Assembly (NCBI GenBank): GCA_016763215.1
Contig: JAESUF010000363.1
Span: 1 to 15,232, forward strand
Reading direction: 5' to 3'
DNA: 15,232 bases
From: Flavobacteriaceae bacterium
GTDB taxonomy: Bacteria > Bacteroidota > Bacteroidia > Flavobacteriales > Flavobacteriaceae
Shown: in pieces, positions 7,219 through 14,372 of the stretch
Layout of the letters: each line of letters begins with the position of its first letter
Numbering within the stretch: position 1 is the first letter of the stretch
Made by a program: the position numbers and the translations under genes
The notes under the pieces: generated by a model
Told to the model about the DNA's origin: nothing
Databases searched by the model: none
What the model saw: the letters and a program-made list of their open reading frames with translations, nothing else

Positions 7219-7656
7219 CTACTCTCTTTCTTCAAAAGGGATAACAATACCTTCTTCAACATATTTTTTTAACCCATTTAAAAGCATTGCCCAACAAAAA
7301 GATGAATTCCTGTATTCAGCATTGCAGGTTGGCCACCCTTTGTGGCTAAATTTAACCAAGGTCTCGCGATCTTTAGCTTCTAATTCAAAACCAAATGTAG
7401 TAGGATTCCAATCGACACTAGACGTTGTCATTTTTATAAAGAAAGATTTGTTTTTGACTACTTCAGAAACGTTTCCATACCAGTTATAGGCATTCGTAAA
7501 ATTAAGATTGTATTCTGCCCCTACTTCTGGATGTCCAGTAGATTTTAAAGGCCACCAATTGTTTAGCTGTTCTGGAAGTGTAATAGCATCAAAAACATTC
7601 TCACTAGAGGCTTTGATGATGAAATCGTGATAAATAGAAAAGCTCTGATTACTCAT
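7219..7656 (-). CDS. SRPBCC / AHSA1-like ligand-binding domain protein
   Basis: This 145-residue cytoplasmic protein consists of one START/Bet v 1-like domain. The opening HDFIIKASSENVFDAITLPEQL with NWW at residues 33-35 is characteristic of the AHSA1/polyketide-cyclase-like group, as are the central FELEAKDRETLVKFSHKGW and the C-terminal helix FCWAMLLNGLKKYVEEG. Such proteins bind small hydrophobic ligands or act as co-chaperone-like domains; the ligand here is unknown. Its stop codon abuts that of the convergent serine hydrolase with no bases between. It lies 40 bases after ftsY in the same direction and may be read through from it. Confidence 0.8.
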   Translation of the reverse strand: MSNQSFSIYHDFIIKASSENVFDAITLPEQLNNWWPLKSTGHPEVGAEYNLNFTNAYNWYGNVSEVVKNKSFFIKMTTSSVDWNPTTFGFELEAKDRETLVKFSHKGWPTCNAEYRNSSFCWAMLLNGLKKYVEEGIVIPFEERE

Positions 7657-7696
7657 TTAACTCAAAATAAGATTATTACAAGCTAATTTAAGTAAA

Positions 7697-8650
7697 TTAT
7701 TTAAAAAAACTATCTACAAATTCGTGCTTATTAAACACTTGTAGATCGTCAATCCCTTCACCAACTCCAATATATTTTACTGGAATTTGAAATTGATCAG
7801 AGATTCCTATAACAACACCACCTTTGGCAGTACCATCTAATTTGGTGACTGCTAATGACGTCACTTCAGTTGCAAGTGTAAATTGCTTTGCTTGTTCGAA
7901 TGCGTTCTGCCCAGTTGATCCATCCAAAACGAGTAGTACTTCATGTGGTGAATTATCAACCACTTTTTGCATCACGCGTTTTATTTTTGTTAACTCATTC
8001 ATCAAGTTCACTTTGTTGTGCAAACGTCCGGCAGTATCTATAATTACCACATCAGCATCTTGAGTTACTGCTGAAGTTAAGGTGTCGAAAGCTACAGAAG
8101 CAGGATCTGACCCCATCTCTTGACGAACAATAGGAACACCTGTTCTATCTGCCCACACTTGTAATTGATCAATAGCAGCAGCTCGAAGAGTATCTGCTGC
8201 TCCTAAAACCACTTTCAATCCTTTCTTTTTGAATTGAGAAGCTAATTTCCCAATGGTCGTTGTTTTCCCAACACCATTCACTCCTACTACCATTAAAACA
8301 TATGGTTTATTACCAGAAGGAATGGTAAAATCAGTATCGCTTCCTTGATTGGTTTCAGAAAGTAATCCTGCAATTTCTTCTCGCAAAATCTGGTTCAACT
8401 CTTCTGTTCCTAAGTATTTGTCTTTCGCTACGCGCGCTTCAATTCGATCAATAATCTTTAACGTTGTATCTACCCCAACATCAGAAGAAACTAATATCTC
8501 TTCTAGATTATCAAGAACATCTTCATCAACTTTCGTTTTTCCAGCAACAGCCTTAGATAGTTTGTTTAAAGAACTAGATTTGGATTTTTCTAGGCCTTTA
8601 TCTAAGGTTTCTTTTTTTTCTTTGGAAAATATTTTTTTAAAAAAACTCAT
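7697..8650 (-). CDS. ftsY: Signal recognition particle receptor FtsY
   Basis: FtsY is the membrane-associated GTPase that docks SRP-ribosome complexes at the Sec translocon. The 317-residue protein has a short basic N-terminus instead of a long acidic A domain, an N-domain four-helix bundle (about residues 25-100), and the G domain with all motifs: P-loop GVNGVGKT (123-130), insertion-box DTLRAAAIDQLQ (153-164), DTAGR (205-209), TKLDGTAKGG (269-278) and GVGEGIDDL (295-303). Its promoter region sits just after the terminator of the ribosomal-protein operon, so it appears to be expressed separately. In this phylum rimO normally comes next; here the SRPBCC gene and an accessory block intervene. 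Confidence 0.97.
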   Translation of the reverse strand: MSFFKKIFSKEKKETLDKGLEKSKSSSLNKLSKAVAGKTKVDEDVLDNLEEILVSSDVGVDTTLKIIDRIEARVAKDKYLGTEELNQILREEIAGLLSETNQGSDTDFTIPSGNKPYVLMVVGVNGVGKTTTIGKLASQFKKKGLKVVLGAADTLRAAAIDQLQVWADRTGVPIVRQEMGSDPASVAFDTLTSAVTQDADVVIIDTAGRLHNKVNLMNELTKIKRVMQKVVDNSPHEVLLVLDGSTGQNAFEQAKQFTLATEVTSLAVTKLDGTAKGGVVIGISDQFQIPVKYIGVGEGIDDLQVFNKHEFVDSFFK

Positions 8651-8674
8651 CGTATCGTTCTAGTTATGGAAGTT

Positions 8675-8682
8675 CAAATTTA
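8675..8682 (-). promoter_or_regulatory. Candidate ftsY -7 box (TAnnTTTG)
   Basis: On minus this reads TAAATTTG, an exact TAnnTTTG match, 25-32 bases before the ftsY ATG and between the upstream terminator and ftsY. No TTG is visible at -33. Confidence 0.5.
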
Positions 8683-8702
8683 ATGAAATTTGGTGGCATA
8701 AA

Positions 8703-8734
8703 AAAAGCTACTTTCTTAGAAGAAAGTAGCTTTT
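8703..8734 (-). terminator. Intrinsic terminator of the rpmB-rpmG-DUF4295 operon
   Basis: Two 14-base arms (8703-8716 and 8721-8734) are perfectly complementary around a 4-base loop. On the minus strand the stem is followed by a run of seven T. It lies 21 bases after the DUF4295 stop and before the ftsY promoter candidate. This is the best terminator in the window. The flanking A and T tracts could let it work on both strands, but no plus-strand gene ends here. Confidence 0.92.
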
Positions 8735-8754
8735 ATATAATGTATATAGTAACC

Positions 8755-8907
8755 TTATTTTTTAGCTAAAAATGCGCTTACTTTTGAAGGATCCATAATA
8801 GCTTCCACAAATGTATATGCTCCTGTTTTTGGAGATTTTATCATTTTGATCGCTTTACTCAACCTTTTTGAGCCCGTCTGTAATGATGCTACTGATTTCT
8901 TTGCCAT
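8755..8907 (-). CDS. DUF4295 small basic protein (Bacteroidota ribosome-associated, probably bL38)
   Basis: I found this 50-residue frame by hand: it begins MAKKSVASLQTGSKRLSK and ends DPSKVSAFLAKK. It is Lys-rich and basic, as expected of a ribosomal protein, and matches the Bacteroidota-only family DUF4295. It follows rpmG after 17 bases, in a standard arrangement for the phylum, and the operon terminator comes next. My recollection is that the Flavobacterium johnsoniae ribosome structure assigned this family as ribosomal protein bL38; treat that name as recalled, not shown here. Confidence 0.92.
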   Translation of the reverse strand: MAKKSVASLQTGSKRLSKAIKMIKSPKTGAYTFVEAIMDPSKVSAFLAKK

Positions 8908-8924
8908 GATCTAAATGTCTAAAA

Positions 8925-9107
8925 TTATTTAATCTCTTTGTGAATTGTCATTTTCTTCAAGATAGGATTGAATTTTTTCAACTCAACTCTATCTGGAGTA
9001 TTTTTCTTATTCTTTGTTGTAATATATCTAGACGTTCCTGGTTTACCAGTTGCCTTGTGCTCTGTACACTCTAATATTACTTGAACTCTGTTCCCTCTTT
9101 CTGCCAT
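8925..9107 (-). CDS. rpmG: 50S ribosomal protein L33 (bL33)
   Basis: This 60-residue basic protein matches bL33: it starts [18 protein letters not shown] and contains [20 protein letters not shown]. Only one Cys is present (residue 14), so this is the zinc-free C-minus form lacking the paired CxxC motifs. It lies between rpmB (24-base gap) and DUF4295 (17-base gap) in one operon. Confidence 0.96.
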   Translation of the reverse strand: MAERGNRVQVILECTEHKATGKPGTSRYITTKNKKNTPDRVELKKFNPILKKMTIHKEIK

Positions 9108-9131
9108 CTCTTCTAAACTTTATCTAGACAA

Positions 9132-9371
9132 TTATTTTGTTAAGAAACCTTTTTCTCTTGCGTCTTTAATAACAGCAGAGATTCCTTTCTTATTAATATT
9201 TTTTAACGCAGAAGCAGAAACTTTTAATGTAATCCATTTATCTTCTTCTGGAATGTAGAAACGCTTCGTCATAAGATTAGCGTTAAACTTTCTTTTCGTT
9301 CTATTCAAAGCATGAGAAACATTGTTTCCTACCATTGCTTTTTTTCCTGTTAATTCACAAACTCTAGACAT
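9132..9371 (-). CDS. rpmB: 50S ribosomal protein L28 (bL28)
   Basis: This 79-residue protein opens with [20 protein letters not shown], followed by [10 protein letters not shown], the typical bL28 sequence, and ends in a basic KGFLTK tail. bL28 is a large-subunit protein needed for late assembly. It is the first gene of the rpmB-rpmG-DUF4295 operon. A complete flavobacterial promoter lies 39-68 bases upstream of its ATG. Confidence 0.97.
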   Translation of the reverse strand: MSRVCELTGKKAMVGNNVSHALNRTKRKFNANLMTKRFYIPEEDKWITLKVSASALKNINKKGISAVIKDAREKGFLTK

Positions 9372-9409
9372 CTTCTTACAGTTTTTGGTTCTTATCTTTA
9401 AACGAGGTG

Positions 9410-9439
9410 CAAATGTACGACATTTTTAAAATTCTCCAA
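9410..9439 (-). promoter_or_regulatory. rpmB operon promoter (TTG-N19-TAnnTTTG)
   Basis: On minus, TTG (complement of 9437-9439) is followed by 19 bases and then TACATTTG (complement of 9410-9417), the full Bacteroidota -33/-7 consensus at the preferred spacing. It lies in the 80-base gap between the cinA stop and the rpmB start. A start site near 9403 would give a leader of about 30 bases. This is the only promoter here with both boxes intact. Confidence 0.85.
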
Positions 9440-9451
9440 AAACAATTTTAG

Positions 9452-10699
9452 TTATTTTTTTATAATTTGTTCTTGTAGCATTAACAAGGATTTATTCACT
9501 GTTCTATTGATTACTTTTTCTCGTGGTTGTCCAAAATTAAACTCCTCACAATGTACCCCTTCTTCTGAAGCTATGGCTATAAAAACTATGCCTACAGATC
9601 TATCTGTGGCATCAGTTGTAGGACCTGCATTTCCTGTAACGGCAATCGCATAATCTGTCTTTGTTTTTTCTCTCACTAACAATGCCATTTCCTTCACTAC
9701 TTCCTCACTAACAACAGTATACTTTTCTATGGTCTCTTTTGAAACACCTAACAGCTTTTGTTTTGTTTCTGCAGAATAGACAATAAAACCTCCTTTAAAA
9801 TAAGAAGATGCTCCATTTACTGACACAATAGTAGCAGCAATTCCTCCACCAGTAAAACTTTCTGCAGTAGAAACAGTTTCATTCCTCTCTTTTAATAAAT
9901 CCCCTATTTTCTTCTCTATAGTCTCGCCTTCTTCAAAACCTGTAATAATTTCCGGAATTAACTGATTCAACTGAAATAATAAATCTTCTAAGGTATCTTC
10001 TAACAACTTTTTATCTTGACCTTTTGCAGATAAACGCAAACGAACCCTTCCAAAAGAGGGTAAGTAAGCTAATTTTATAAAAGCAGGAAGATTGTCTTCA
10101 AAATCTGCAATCCGTTCAGCAATCATGCTCTCTCCTTGCCCATAAGTCATGATTGTTTTATGGATAATAAAAGGAAGTTGAAATTGTTCTTGAATTTTTG
10201 GCAAGACCTGATACGTCATTAAACCTTTCATCTCATAAGGAACTCCTGGCATGGACACAAAAACAGTTTCATTTTCATAAAACCACATTCCTGGTGCCGT
10301 ACCAAAACGATTCATTAATAAGGTAGCCTTAGAAGGCAATTGAGCTTGACCGTTTTGAATTTCCTTATAAGGGATGTTGTGTTTTTTGAACATTCTTTGA
10401 ATATGCTCAATCACTTCTGGATACTCAACAATCTCTTCATCGTTAAAGTACGAAGCAATTGTTTTTTTGGTAATATCATCTTTCGTCGGACCTAATCCGC
10501 CAGTAATTACCACAATATCTACTCTATTCTGAGCCTCTTTCAGTGCATTTAAAATATGTTCTCTATCATCTTGCACAGTAGATATCTGATATACAGAAAC
10601 ACCAATTTTATTCAGCTCCGTTCCTATCCACTGCGAATTCGTATCTACTATTTGCCCGATGAGAATCTCATCTCCAATTGTAATTATTTCTGCGTTCAT
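9452..10699 (-). CDS. cinA: CinA family protein: MoaB/MoeA-like domain plus NMN deamidase domain
   Basis: This 415-residue protein has both CinA domains. The N-terminal COG1058 half (about residues 1-170) starts EIITIGDEILIGQIVDTN and carries ITGGLGPTKDD (65-75), the molybdopterin-binding-like loop linked to ADP-ribose pyrophosphatase activity in some CinA proteins. The C-terminal PncC half (about 260-415) has TAESFTGGG (278-286), SSYFKGGFIVYS and AVTGNAGP; it hydrolyses nicotinamide mononucleotide to nicotinate mononucleotide plus ammonia in NAD salvage. The motif is SFTGG where many bacteria have SCTGG, but the Ser is kept. It is the last gene of a tight FAH-membrane protein-cinA run, 12 bases after the membrane protein. 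The historical name comes from competence regulation; no competence genes are nearby. Confidence 0.95.
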   Translation of the reverse strand: MNAEIITIGDEILIGQIVDTNSQWIGTELNKIGVSVYQISTVQDDREHILNALKEAQNRVDIVVITGGLGPTKDDITKKTIASYFNDEEIVEYPEVIEHIQRMFKKHNIPYKEIQNGQAQLPSKATLLMNRFGTAPGMWFYENETVFVSMPGVPYEMKGLMTYQVLPKIQEQFQLPFIIHKTIMTYGQGESMIAERIADFEDNLPAFIKLAYLPSFGRVRLRLSAKGQDKKLLEDTLEDLLFQLNQLIPEIITGFEEGETIEKKIGDLLKERNETVSTAESFTGGGIAATIVSVNGASSYFKGGFIVYSAETKQKLLGVSKETIEKYTVVSEEVVKEMALLVREKTKTDYAIAVTGNAGPTTDATDRSVGIVFIAIASEEGVHCEEFNFGQPREKVINRTVNKSLLMLQEQIIKK

Positions 10700-10711
10700 T
10701 CTACCTTATTA

Positions 10712-11059
10712 TTAAAATTCTGAAGGCTTATCTTTCCCTATCTCATCAATGTTTATGGTCTTGTCTTTAACCACTTCATACTTTTTCCAGTTTCTCTCCA
10801 ATAAGAAATACAAAATAAATGCAGACACTAATCCTGCTACAATAGCCGTTAGCATCAGAGTCCAATTGTTTACTTCAGATTCATGAGCATCTGGATACAT
10901 AGAAAAATATATAATACCATAAATGATACCATAGATAAATGTTCCACCATAATAAGTGACAACACCTAAAACGGTATAACCCCATTTACTTTTCTTATAT
11001 TTTTCTGCTAATTTAAAATAGTATTTTCCAATAAAAAATAAGAGTAAAACTCCTAACAT
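10712..11059 (-). CDS. Uncharacterised small membrane protein, three predicted helices
   Basis: I do not recognise a named family. The 115 residues begin MLGVLLLFFIGKYYFKLAEKY, with a first hydrophobic segment at about 1-17. A second lies at about 27-52, Gly/Tyr-rich (VTYYGGTFIYGIIYG), and a third at about 67-87 (LMLTAIVAGLVSAFILYFLL). These are followed by a charged 28-residue tail. The basic residues at 12-26 and 90-93 suggest cytoplasmic loops. It is packed between the FAH-family gene (14-base gap) and cinA (12-base gap), so it is probably co-transcribed with them, but context gives no clear function. Confidence 0.75.
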   Translation of the reverse strand: MLGVLLLFFIGKYYFKLAEKYKKSKWGYTVLGVVTYYGGTFIYGIIYGIIYFSMYPDAHESEVNNWTLMLTAIVAGLVSAFILYFLLERNWKKYEVVKDKTINIDEIGKDKPSEF

Positions 11060-11073
11060 CGTAATTTATTTTT

Positions 11074-11682
11074 TTATTTAACTTTTATCTGAAAAGCTTT
11101 CTTTCCATCTATAGTCCCTACCAATACATCATTCTCTTCAACTTTCCCTACTCCGGCTGGAGTTCCTGTAAAAATGATGTCGCCTTTTTTCAAGGTGAAA
11201 TATTGAGATACATAGCTAATCAATTCATCAGTTTTCCAAAGCATAGCATTGCTGTTTCCATCTTGTACTACCTCATCATTCTTTAACAATTGAAATGAAA
11301 GGTTTTCTAAATCAAATTCAGATTTGGGATAAAACTCACCAACAATAGCACTTCCATCAAAAGCTTTGGCTTTCTCCCAAGGCAATCCTTTCTCTTTACA
11401 ATGCGCTTGAATATCACGTGCTGTAAAATCAATTCCGAGTCCAACCTCATCATAATATTTGTGTGCAAATCTTGTGGGAATATGTTTTCCGACTTTGTTA
11501 ATCTTTACCAAAATTTCTACTTCATAATGTATATCCTTCGAAAAAGGCGGAATAAAAAACGGATTGTTTTTGAGAAGGATTGATGAATCTGGTTTCAAAA
11601 AAACAACAGGTTCATCCGGTCTTTCATTTGCTAACTCTTCAATATGTTTTGCGTAATTGCGCCCTATACAGATTATTTTCAT
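11074..11682 (-). CDS. Fumarylacetoacetate hydrolase (FAH) family protein, FAHD1-like
   Basis: This 202-residue single-domain protein has the FAH metal-binding pattern: E54 and E56 in HYEVEILVKI, D85 in GIDFTARDIQ and K106 in WEKAKAFDG, then the family-wide TGTPAGVG (172-179) near the C-terminus. Its short length and the start MKIICIGRNYAKHIEE resemble FAHD1-type acylpyruvases/oxaloacetate decarboxylases more than true tyrosine-pathway FAH, which is about twice as long. The substrate cannot be fixed. It is likely the first gene of the run leading to the membrane protein and cinA. No TAnnTTTG box is visible in the 113 bases before it. Confidence 0.9.
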   Translation of the reverse strand: MKIICIGRNYAKHIEELANERPDEPVVFLKPDSSILLKNNPFFIPPFSKDIHYEVEILVKINKVGKHIPTRFAHKYYDEVGLGIDFTARDIQAHCKEKGLPWEKAKAFDGSAIVGEFYPKSEFDLENLSFQLLKNDEVVQDGNSNAMLWKTDELISYVSQYFTLKKGDIIFTGTPAGVGKVEENDVLVGTIDGKKAFQIKVK

Positions 11683-11718
11683 ATTATTTTATAGACTGCC
11701 ACCGAGAATAAAATGGGT

Positions 11719-11745
11719 GTAATCTGAATAATTAAGACAGATTAC
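11719..11745. repeat. Inverted repeat downstream of menB
   Basis: GTAATCTG (11719-11726) and CAGATTAC (11738-11745) are perfectly complementary across an 11-base loop, in the 113-base gap between menB and the FAH gene. On minus it lies 51 bases after the menB stop and is followed by a short T-rich stretch, so it may be a weak terminator. Overlapping palindromes ATTGATCAAT (11777-11786) and ATGATCAT (11785-11792) lie closer to the menB stop. Confidence 0.4.
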
Positions 11746-11795
11746 TTGTCATACTTTCTTACAACGACAATTATTAATTGATCAATGATCATGGT

Positions 11796-12635
11796 TTAAG
11801 GAATCCACTTTTTAGGGAAATTAGGCTTCCGTTTCTCAAGGAAAGCGTCACGTCCTTCTTTTGCTTCATCGGTCATATATACCAAACGAGTAGCTTCTCC
11901 AGCAAATACTTGCTGTCCTACCATACCATCGTCTGTTAAATTCATTGCAAACTTCAACATTTTAATAGAGGTTGGAGATTTCCCTAAAATCTCTTGCGCC
12001 CATTCATAAGCGGTACTTTCTAATTCATCATGTGGAATAACAGCATTTACCATTCCCATATCATATGCTTCTTGAGCTGAATAATTTCTTCCTAGAAAGA
12101 AAATTTCACGGGCTCTTTTCTGTCCCACCATTTTTGCTAAATATGCAGAACCATACCCTCCGTCAAAAGAAGTCACATCCGCATCTGTTTGTTTAAAAAT
12201 AGCATGTTCTTTACTCGCTAGTGTTAAATCACACACTACGTGCAAACTATGTCCTCCTCCAACTGCCCATCCTGGAACTACTGCTATTACTGCTTTTGGC
12301 ATAAAACGAATTAAGCGTTGTACTTCTAAAATATTTAAACGATGATAACCATCTTCTCCAACATATCCTTGGTGTCCTCTTACTTTTTGATCTCCTCCCG
12401 AACAAAAAGAGTACACACCATCTTTTGTAGAAGGCCCTTCAGCAGATAATAAAACAACTCCTATTGAGGTATCTTCTCCAGCATCATAAAAGGCATCGTA
12501 GAGTTCACTCGTTGTTTTAGGTCGAAAAGCATTTCTAACATTGGGTCTATTAAATGCTATTCTGGCAACGCCATTTGATTTTTGATAGGTGATATCTTCG
12601 TATTCATTTACACTAATCCACTCAGGTTGTATCAT
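11796..12635 (-). CDS. menB: 1,4-dihydroxy-2-naphthoyl-CoA synthase MenB
   Basis: MenB closes the naphthoquinone ring, converting o-succinylbenzoyl-CoA to DHNA-CoA in menaquinone synthesis. The 279 residues show the crotonase fold with FCSGGDQKVRG (78-87), the oxyanion region PGWAVGGGHSLHVVCDL (121-137) and SFDGGYGSAYLAKMVGQKRA (156-175). The residue after QT is D151 (KQTDADV), where Escherichia coli MenB has Gly and binds bicarbonate. The Asp form, as in Mycobacterium tuberculosis, supplies its own carboxylate, so this should be a bicarbonate-independent type II enzyme. menD lies about 1.7 kb away on the same strand, separated by a CvfB-like gene and an opposite-strand gene. A TAnnTTTG box lies about 58 bases upstream. 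Confidence 0.96.
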   Translation of the reverse strand: MIQPEWISVNEYEDITYQKSNGVARIAFNRPNVRNAFRPKTTSELYDAFYDAGEDTSIGVVLLSAEGPSTKDGVYSFCSGGDQKVRGHQGYVGEDGYHRLNILEVQRLIRFMPKAVIAVVPGWAVGGGHSLHVVCDLTLASKEHAIFKQTDADVTSFDGGYGSAYLAKMVGQKRAREIFFLGRNYSAQEAYDMGMVNAVIPHDELESTAYEWAQEILGKSPTSIKMLKFAMNLTDDGMVGQQVFAGEATRLVYMTDEAKEGRDAFLEKRKPNFPKKWIP

Positions 12636-12693
12636 AATTCAGGATTTTTATCGTTCTAAAAGCAGTAACTTTAGGAATTATTAAAAGCAAACA

Positions 12694-12701
12694 CAAAAAT
12701 A
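12694..12701 (-). promoter_or_regulatory. Candidate menB -7 box (TAnnTTTG)
   Basis: On minus this reads TATTTTTG, an exact TAnnTTTG match about 58 bases before the menB ATG. No TTG is seen 17-21 bases further upstream. It lies in the divergent gap between menB and the esterase-fold gene. Candidate only. Confidence 0.4.
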
Positions 12702-12796
12702 AAACATTCCAAATTGAGAATCGTTATTTTCGATAGAATTATATGTTTAGATATTTTAAAAAACCCATATATTTAGCAAAAAATACTCCTCTACAT

Positions 12797-13957
12797 ATGA
12801 GAACCGTACTATTACTTCTTTTTGCCTTTTCCATTTCATCGGCTTTTGGTCAGAAAACAATTTTTAAAAAATATGAATCGGATGAATTAAAAGACATTCG
12901 AGATATTACAATTCATCTTCCTAAAAATTATGAGAAGGACTCTATTTCTAATTTTCCTTTGGCTATTGTTTTAGATGGACATAAATTATTTGACTTATAT
13001 GTAGGTACCTCTAATTACTATGCTGCGCAAGACAATGCTCCTGAGCAAATTGTTGTTGGTATTAATATGGAAAGTACACGAGGAAAAGATGCATCTTATG
13101 ATATTTCAAATAGCAATCTCACATCCGATTCAAAGCGATTTTATCGTTTTTTACGTGATGAATTGATTCCTTTTATCGAAGCCAACTATAAAACATCTCC
13201 TTTTCTTACTATTGTTGGAGAAAGTCTTACTGCCAACTTCATTACTCATTTTCTAAAAGAAGCGCAACCTATTTTCAATGCTTACATCTGCTTAAACCCA
13301 ACTTTGGCTCCTGATATTAACAATCAAATCCAAAAATATAATTTAGACAGACTAAGCACAATGGACAACCGGTTTTATTTTTATTTGTCTGGAAACCCTT
13401 TTGCGAAAGGAGAAAAACTAACAAAAATTCAAGCTTTAGGTAAATTCGTAAAGTCTATAGAAATTCAAAATATGGGGATTGTTTTTGATGAACTTACAAG
13501 TTCTCCAAGTTCTTCTTCTGTTATTGGAGAAGGAATGTCTAGAGCTTTCGCTAAAATTTTCGAGGTCTATGCTGGTATTACTAAAGAGGAGTACGATAAA
13601 AAGATAAAAGACTTAAGTCCGCCTGACGCAATTGCATACCTAGAAACTAAATATCTAGACATCGAGTATTTATTTGGATCTAATATTGGAGTTCGACAAC
13701 GCGATGTTATTGCTATCGAAGACATTATTCTTGAGAAAGAGAATGAAGATTATTTAAAAGATTTTGGTGAAATGATTTTAAAAATCTATCCAGCTTCTGA
13801 AATGGGAAACTACTATTTAGGTCGTTATTTTGAAAGCGGAAATGATATCAAATCAGCGATAGAACAATACCGTCTTGGGTATGGAAAAATGAATCCTGCT
13901 GATCCAAATGCCGACTTATACTATCAGAATGTTGAACGCTTATTAAATAAGAACTAA
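12797..13957 (+). CDS. Secreted esterase-fold (alpha/beta-hydrolase) protein with C-terminal TPR-like tail; catalytic His missing
   Basis: The preferred start is the ATG at 12797 (386 residues), giving the signal peptide MRTVLLLLFAFSISSAFGQ; the frame also opens at 12743, which would bury it behind 18 residues. The body resembles the esterase D/PF00756 group: ITIHLPKNYEKD, FPLAIVLDG, EQIVVGINM, and the elbow VGESLTANF with S143 (GxSxG would need Gly where Thr stands). The region SSSSVIGEGMSRAFAKIF lines up with the segment that normally carries the catalytic His, but that position is Ser. No His at all occurs after FITHF, so a complete Ser-Asp-His triad is impossible in the usual order. The C-terminus YYLGRYFESGNDIKSAIEQY resembles one TPR unit. 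It is probably a binding protein or an unusual enzyme. It is divergent from menB and convergent with the CvfB-like gene. Confidence 0.85.
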   Translation: MRTVLLLLFAFSISSAFGQKTIFKKYESDELKDIRDITIHLPKNYEKDSISNFPLAIVLDGHKLFDLYVGTSNYYAAQDNAPEQIVVGINMESTRGKDASYDISNSNLTSDSKRFYRFLRDELIPFIEANYKTSPFLTIVGESLTANFITHFLKEAQPIFNAYICLNPTLAPDINNQIQKYNLDRLSTMDNRFYFYLSGNPFAKGEKLTKIQALGKFVKSIEIQNMGIVFDELTSSPSSSSVIGEGMSRAFAKIFEVYAGITKEEYDKKIKDLSPPDAIAYLETKYLDIEYLFGSNIGVRQRDVIAIEDIILEKENEDYLKDFGEMILKIYPASEMGNYYLGRYFESGNDIKSAIEQYRLGYGKMNPADPNADLYYQNVERLLNKN

Positions 13958-14371
13958 TTACGCTTTCTCTATTTTATCAGAAGATAGAATCACTTTCTTT
14001 TCTTTATACAAAGATCCTAATGCTCTTTTAAAGGCTTTCTTACTCATTTGTAAGTGAAACTTAATGGATTCGGGTGAACTTTTGTCTGTCAAATTTAACC
14101 CTCCTTGACTTTTATCTAGCTTGTCAAGAATTTTCTCTTTATCCATATCAATAGTATTTCGGTACCCTAAAGCTTGTAACGAAACATCAATCTTTCCATC
14201 TTCTCTAATACCCTTTATATAACCAACCATCTTTAGTCCTTCTTCCAAAGGTTTAAAAACTTCATTTTTATACAAGAGACCTTCATGCTCTTCATTTATC
14301 AATACAGTATACCCAAGTCCAGTTCCTATTCCGATAATCAAATCTACTTTTTGTCCAATTTCAAATTCCAT
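13958..14371 (-). CDS. S1-like RNA-binding protein matching the C-terminal half of CvfB
   Basis: The 137 residues contain one S1-type domain (about 1-72: EFEIGQKVDLIIG, EEHEGLLYKNEVF, GYIKGIREDGKIDVSLQ) and a small winged-helix-like end (SPESIKFHLQMSKKAFKRALGSLYKEKKV). This is the order of the last two domains of CvfB, a 280-300 residue RNA-binding protein with additional N-terminal S1 domains. Here those are absent, and the ATG comes one base after the menD stop (TAG T ATG), so there is no room for them. It is very likely coupled to menD translation. Its RNA target and link to menaquinone are unknown. Its stop abuts that of the convergent esterase-fold gene. Confidence 0.85.
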   Translation of the reverse strand: MEFEIGQKVDLIIGIGTGLGYTVLINEEHEGLLYKNEVFKPLEEGLKMVGYIKGIREDGKIDVSLQALGYRNTIDMDKEKILDKLDKSQGGLNLTDKSSPESIKFHLQMSKKAFKRALGSLYKEKKVILSSDKIEKA

Positions 14372-14372
14372 A

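Noticed and set aside
7824..8063. Plus-strand frame inside ftsY
   Set aside because: It is antisense to the FtsY G domain and Ser/Cys-rich like other complement frames.
8349..8663. 104-codon plus-strand frame over the ftsY N-domain
   Set aside because: It is antisense to well-conserved FtsY coding sequence; no recognisable domain.
11401..11583. 60-codon plus-strand frame inside the FAH-family gene
   Set aside because: It is antisense to the metal-binding region of the FAH domain; no independent support.
12743..12796. 18-codon N-terminal extension of the esterase-fold protein (start at 12743)
   Set aside because: The signal peptide begins naturally at the ATG at 12797; the extension would precede and mask it.
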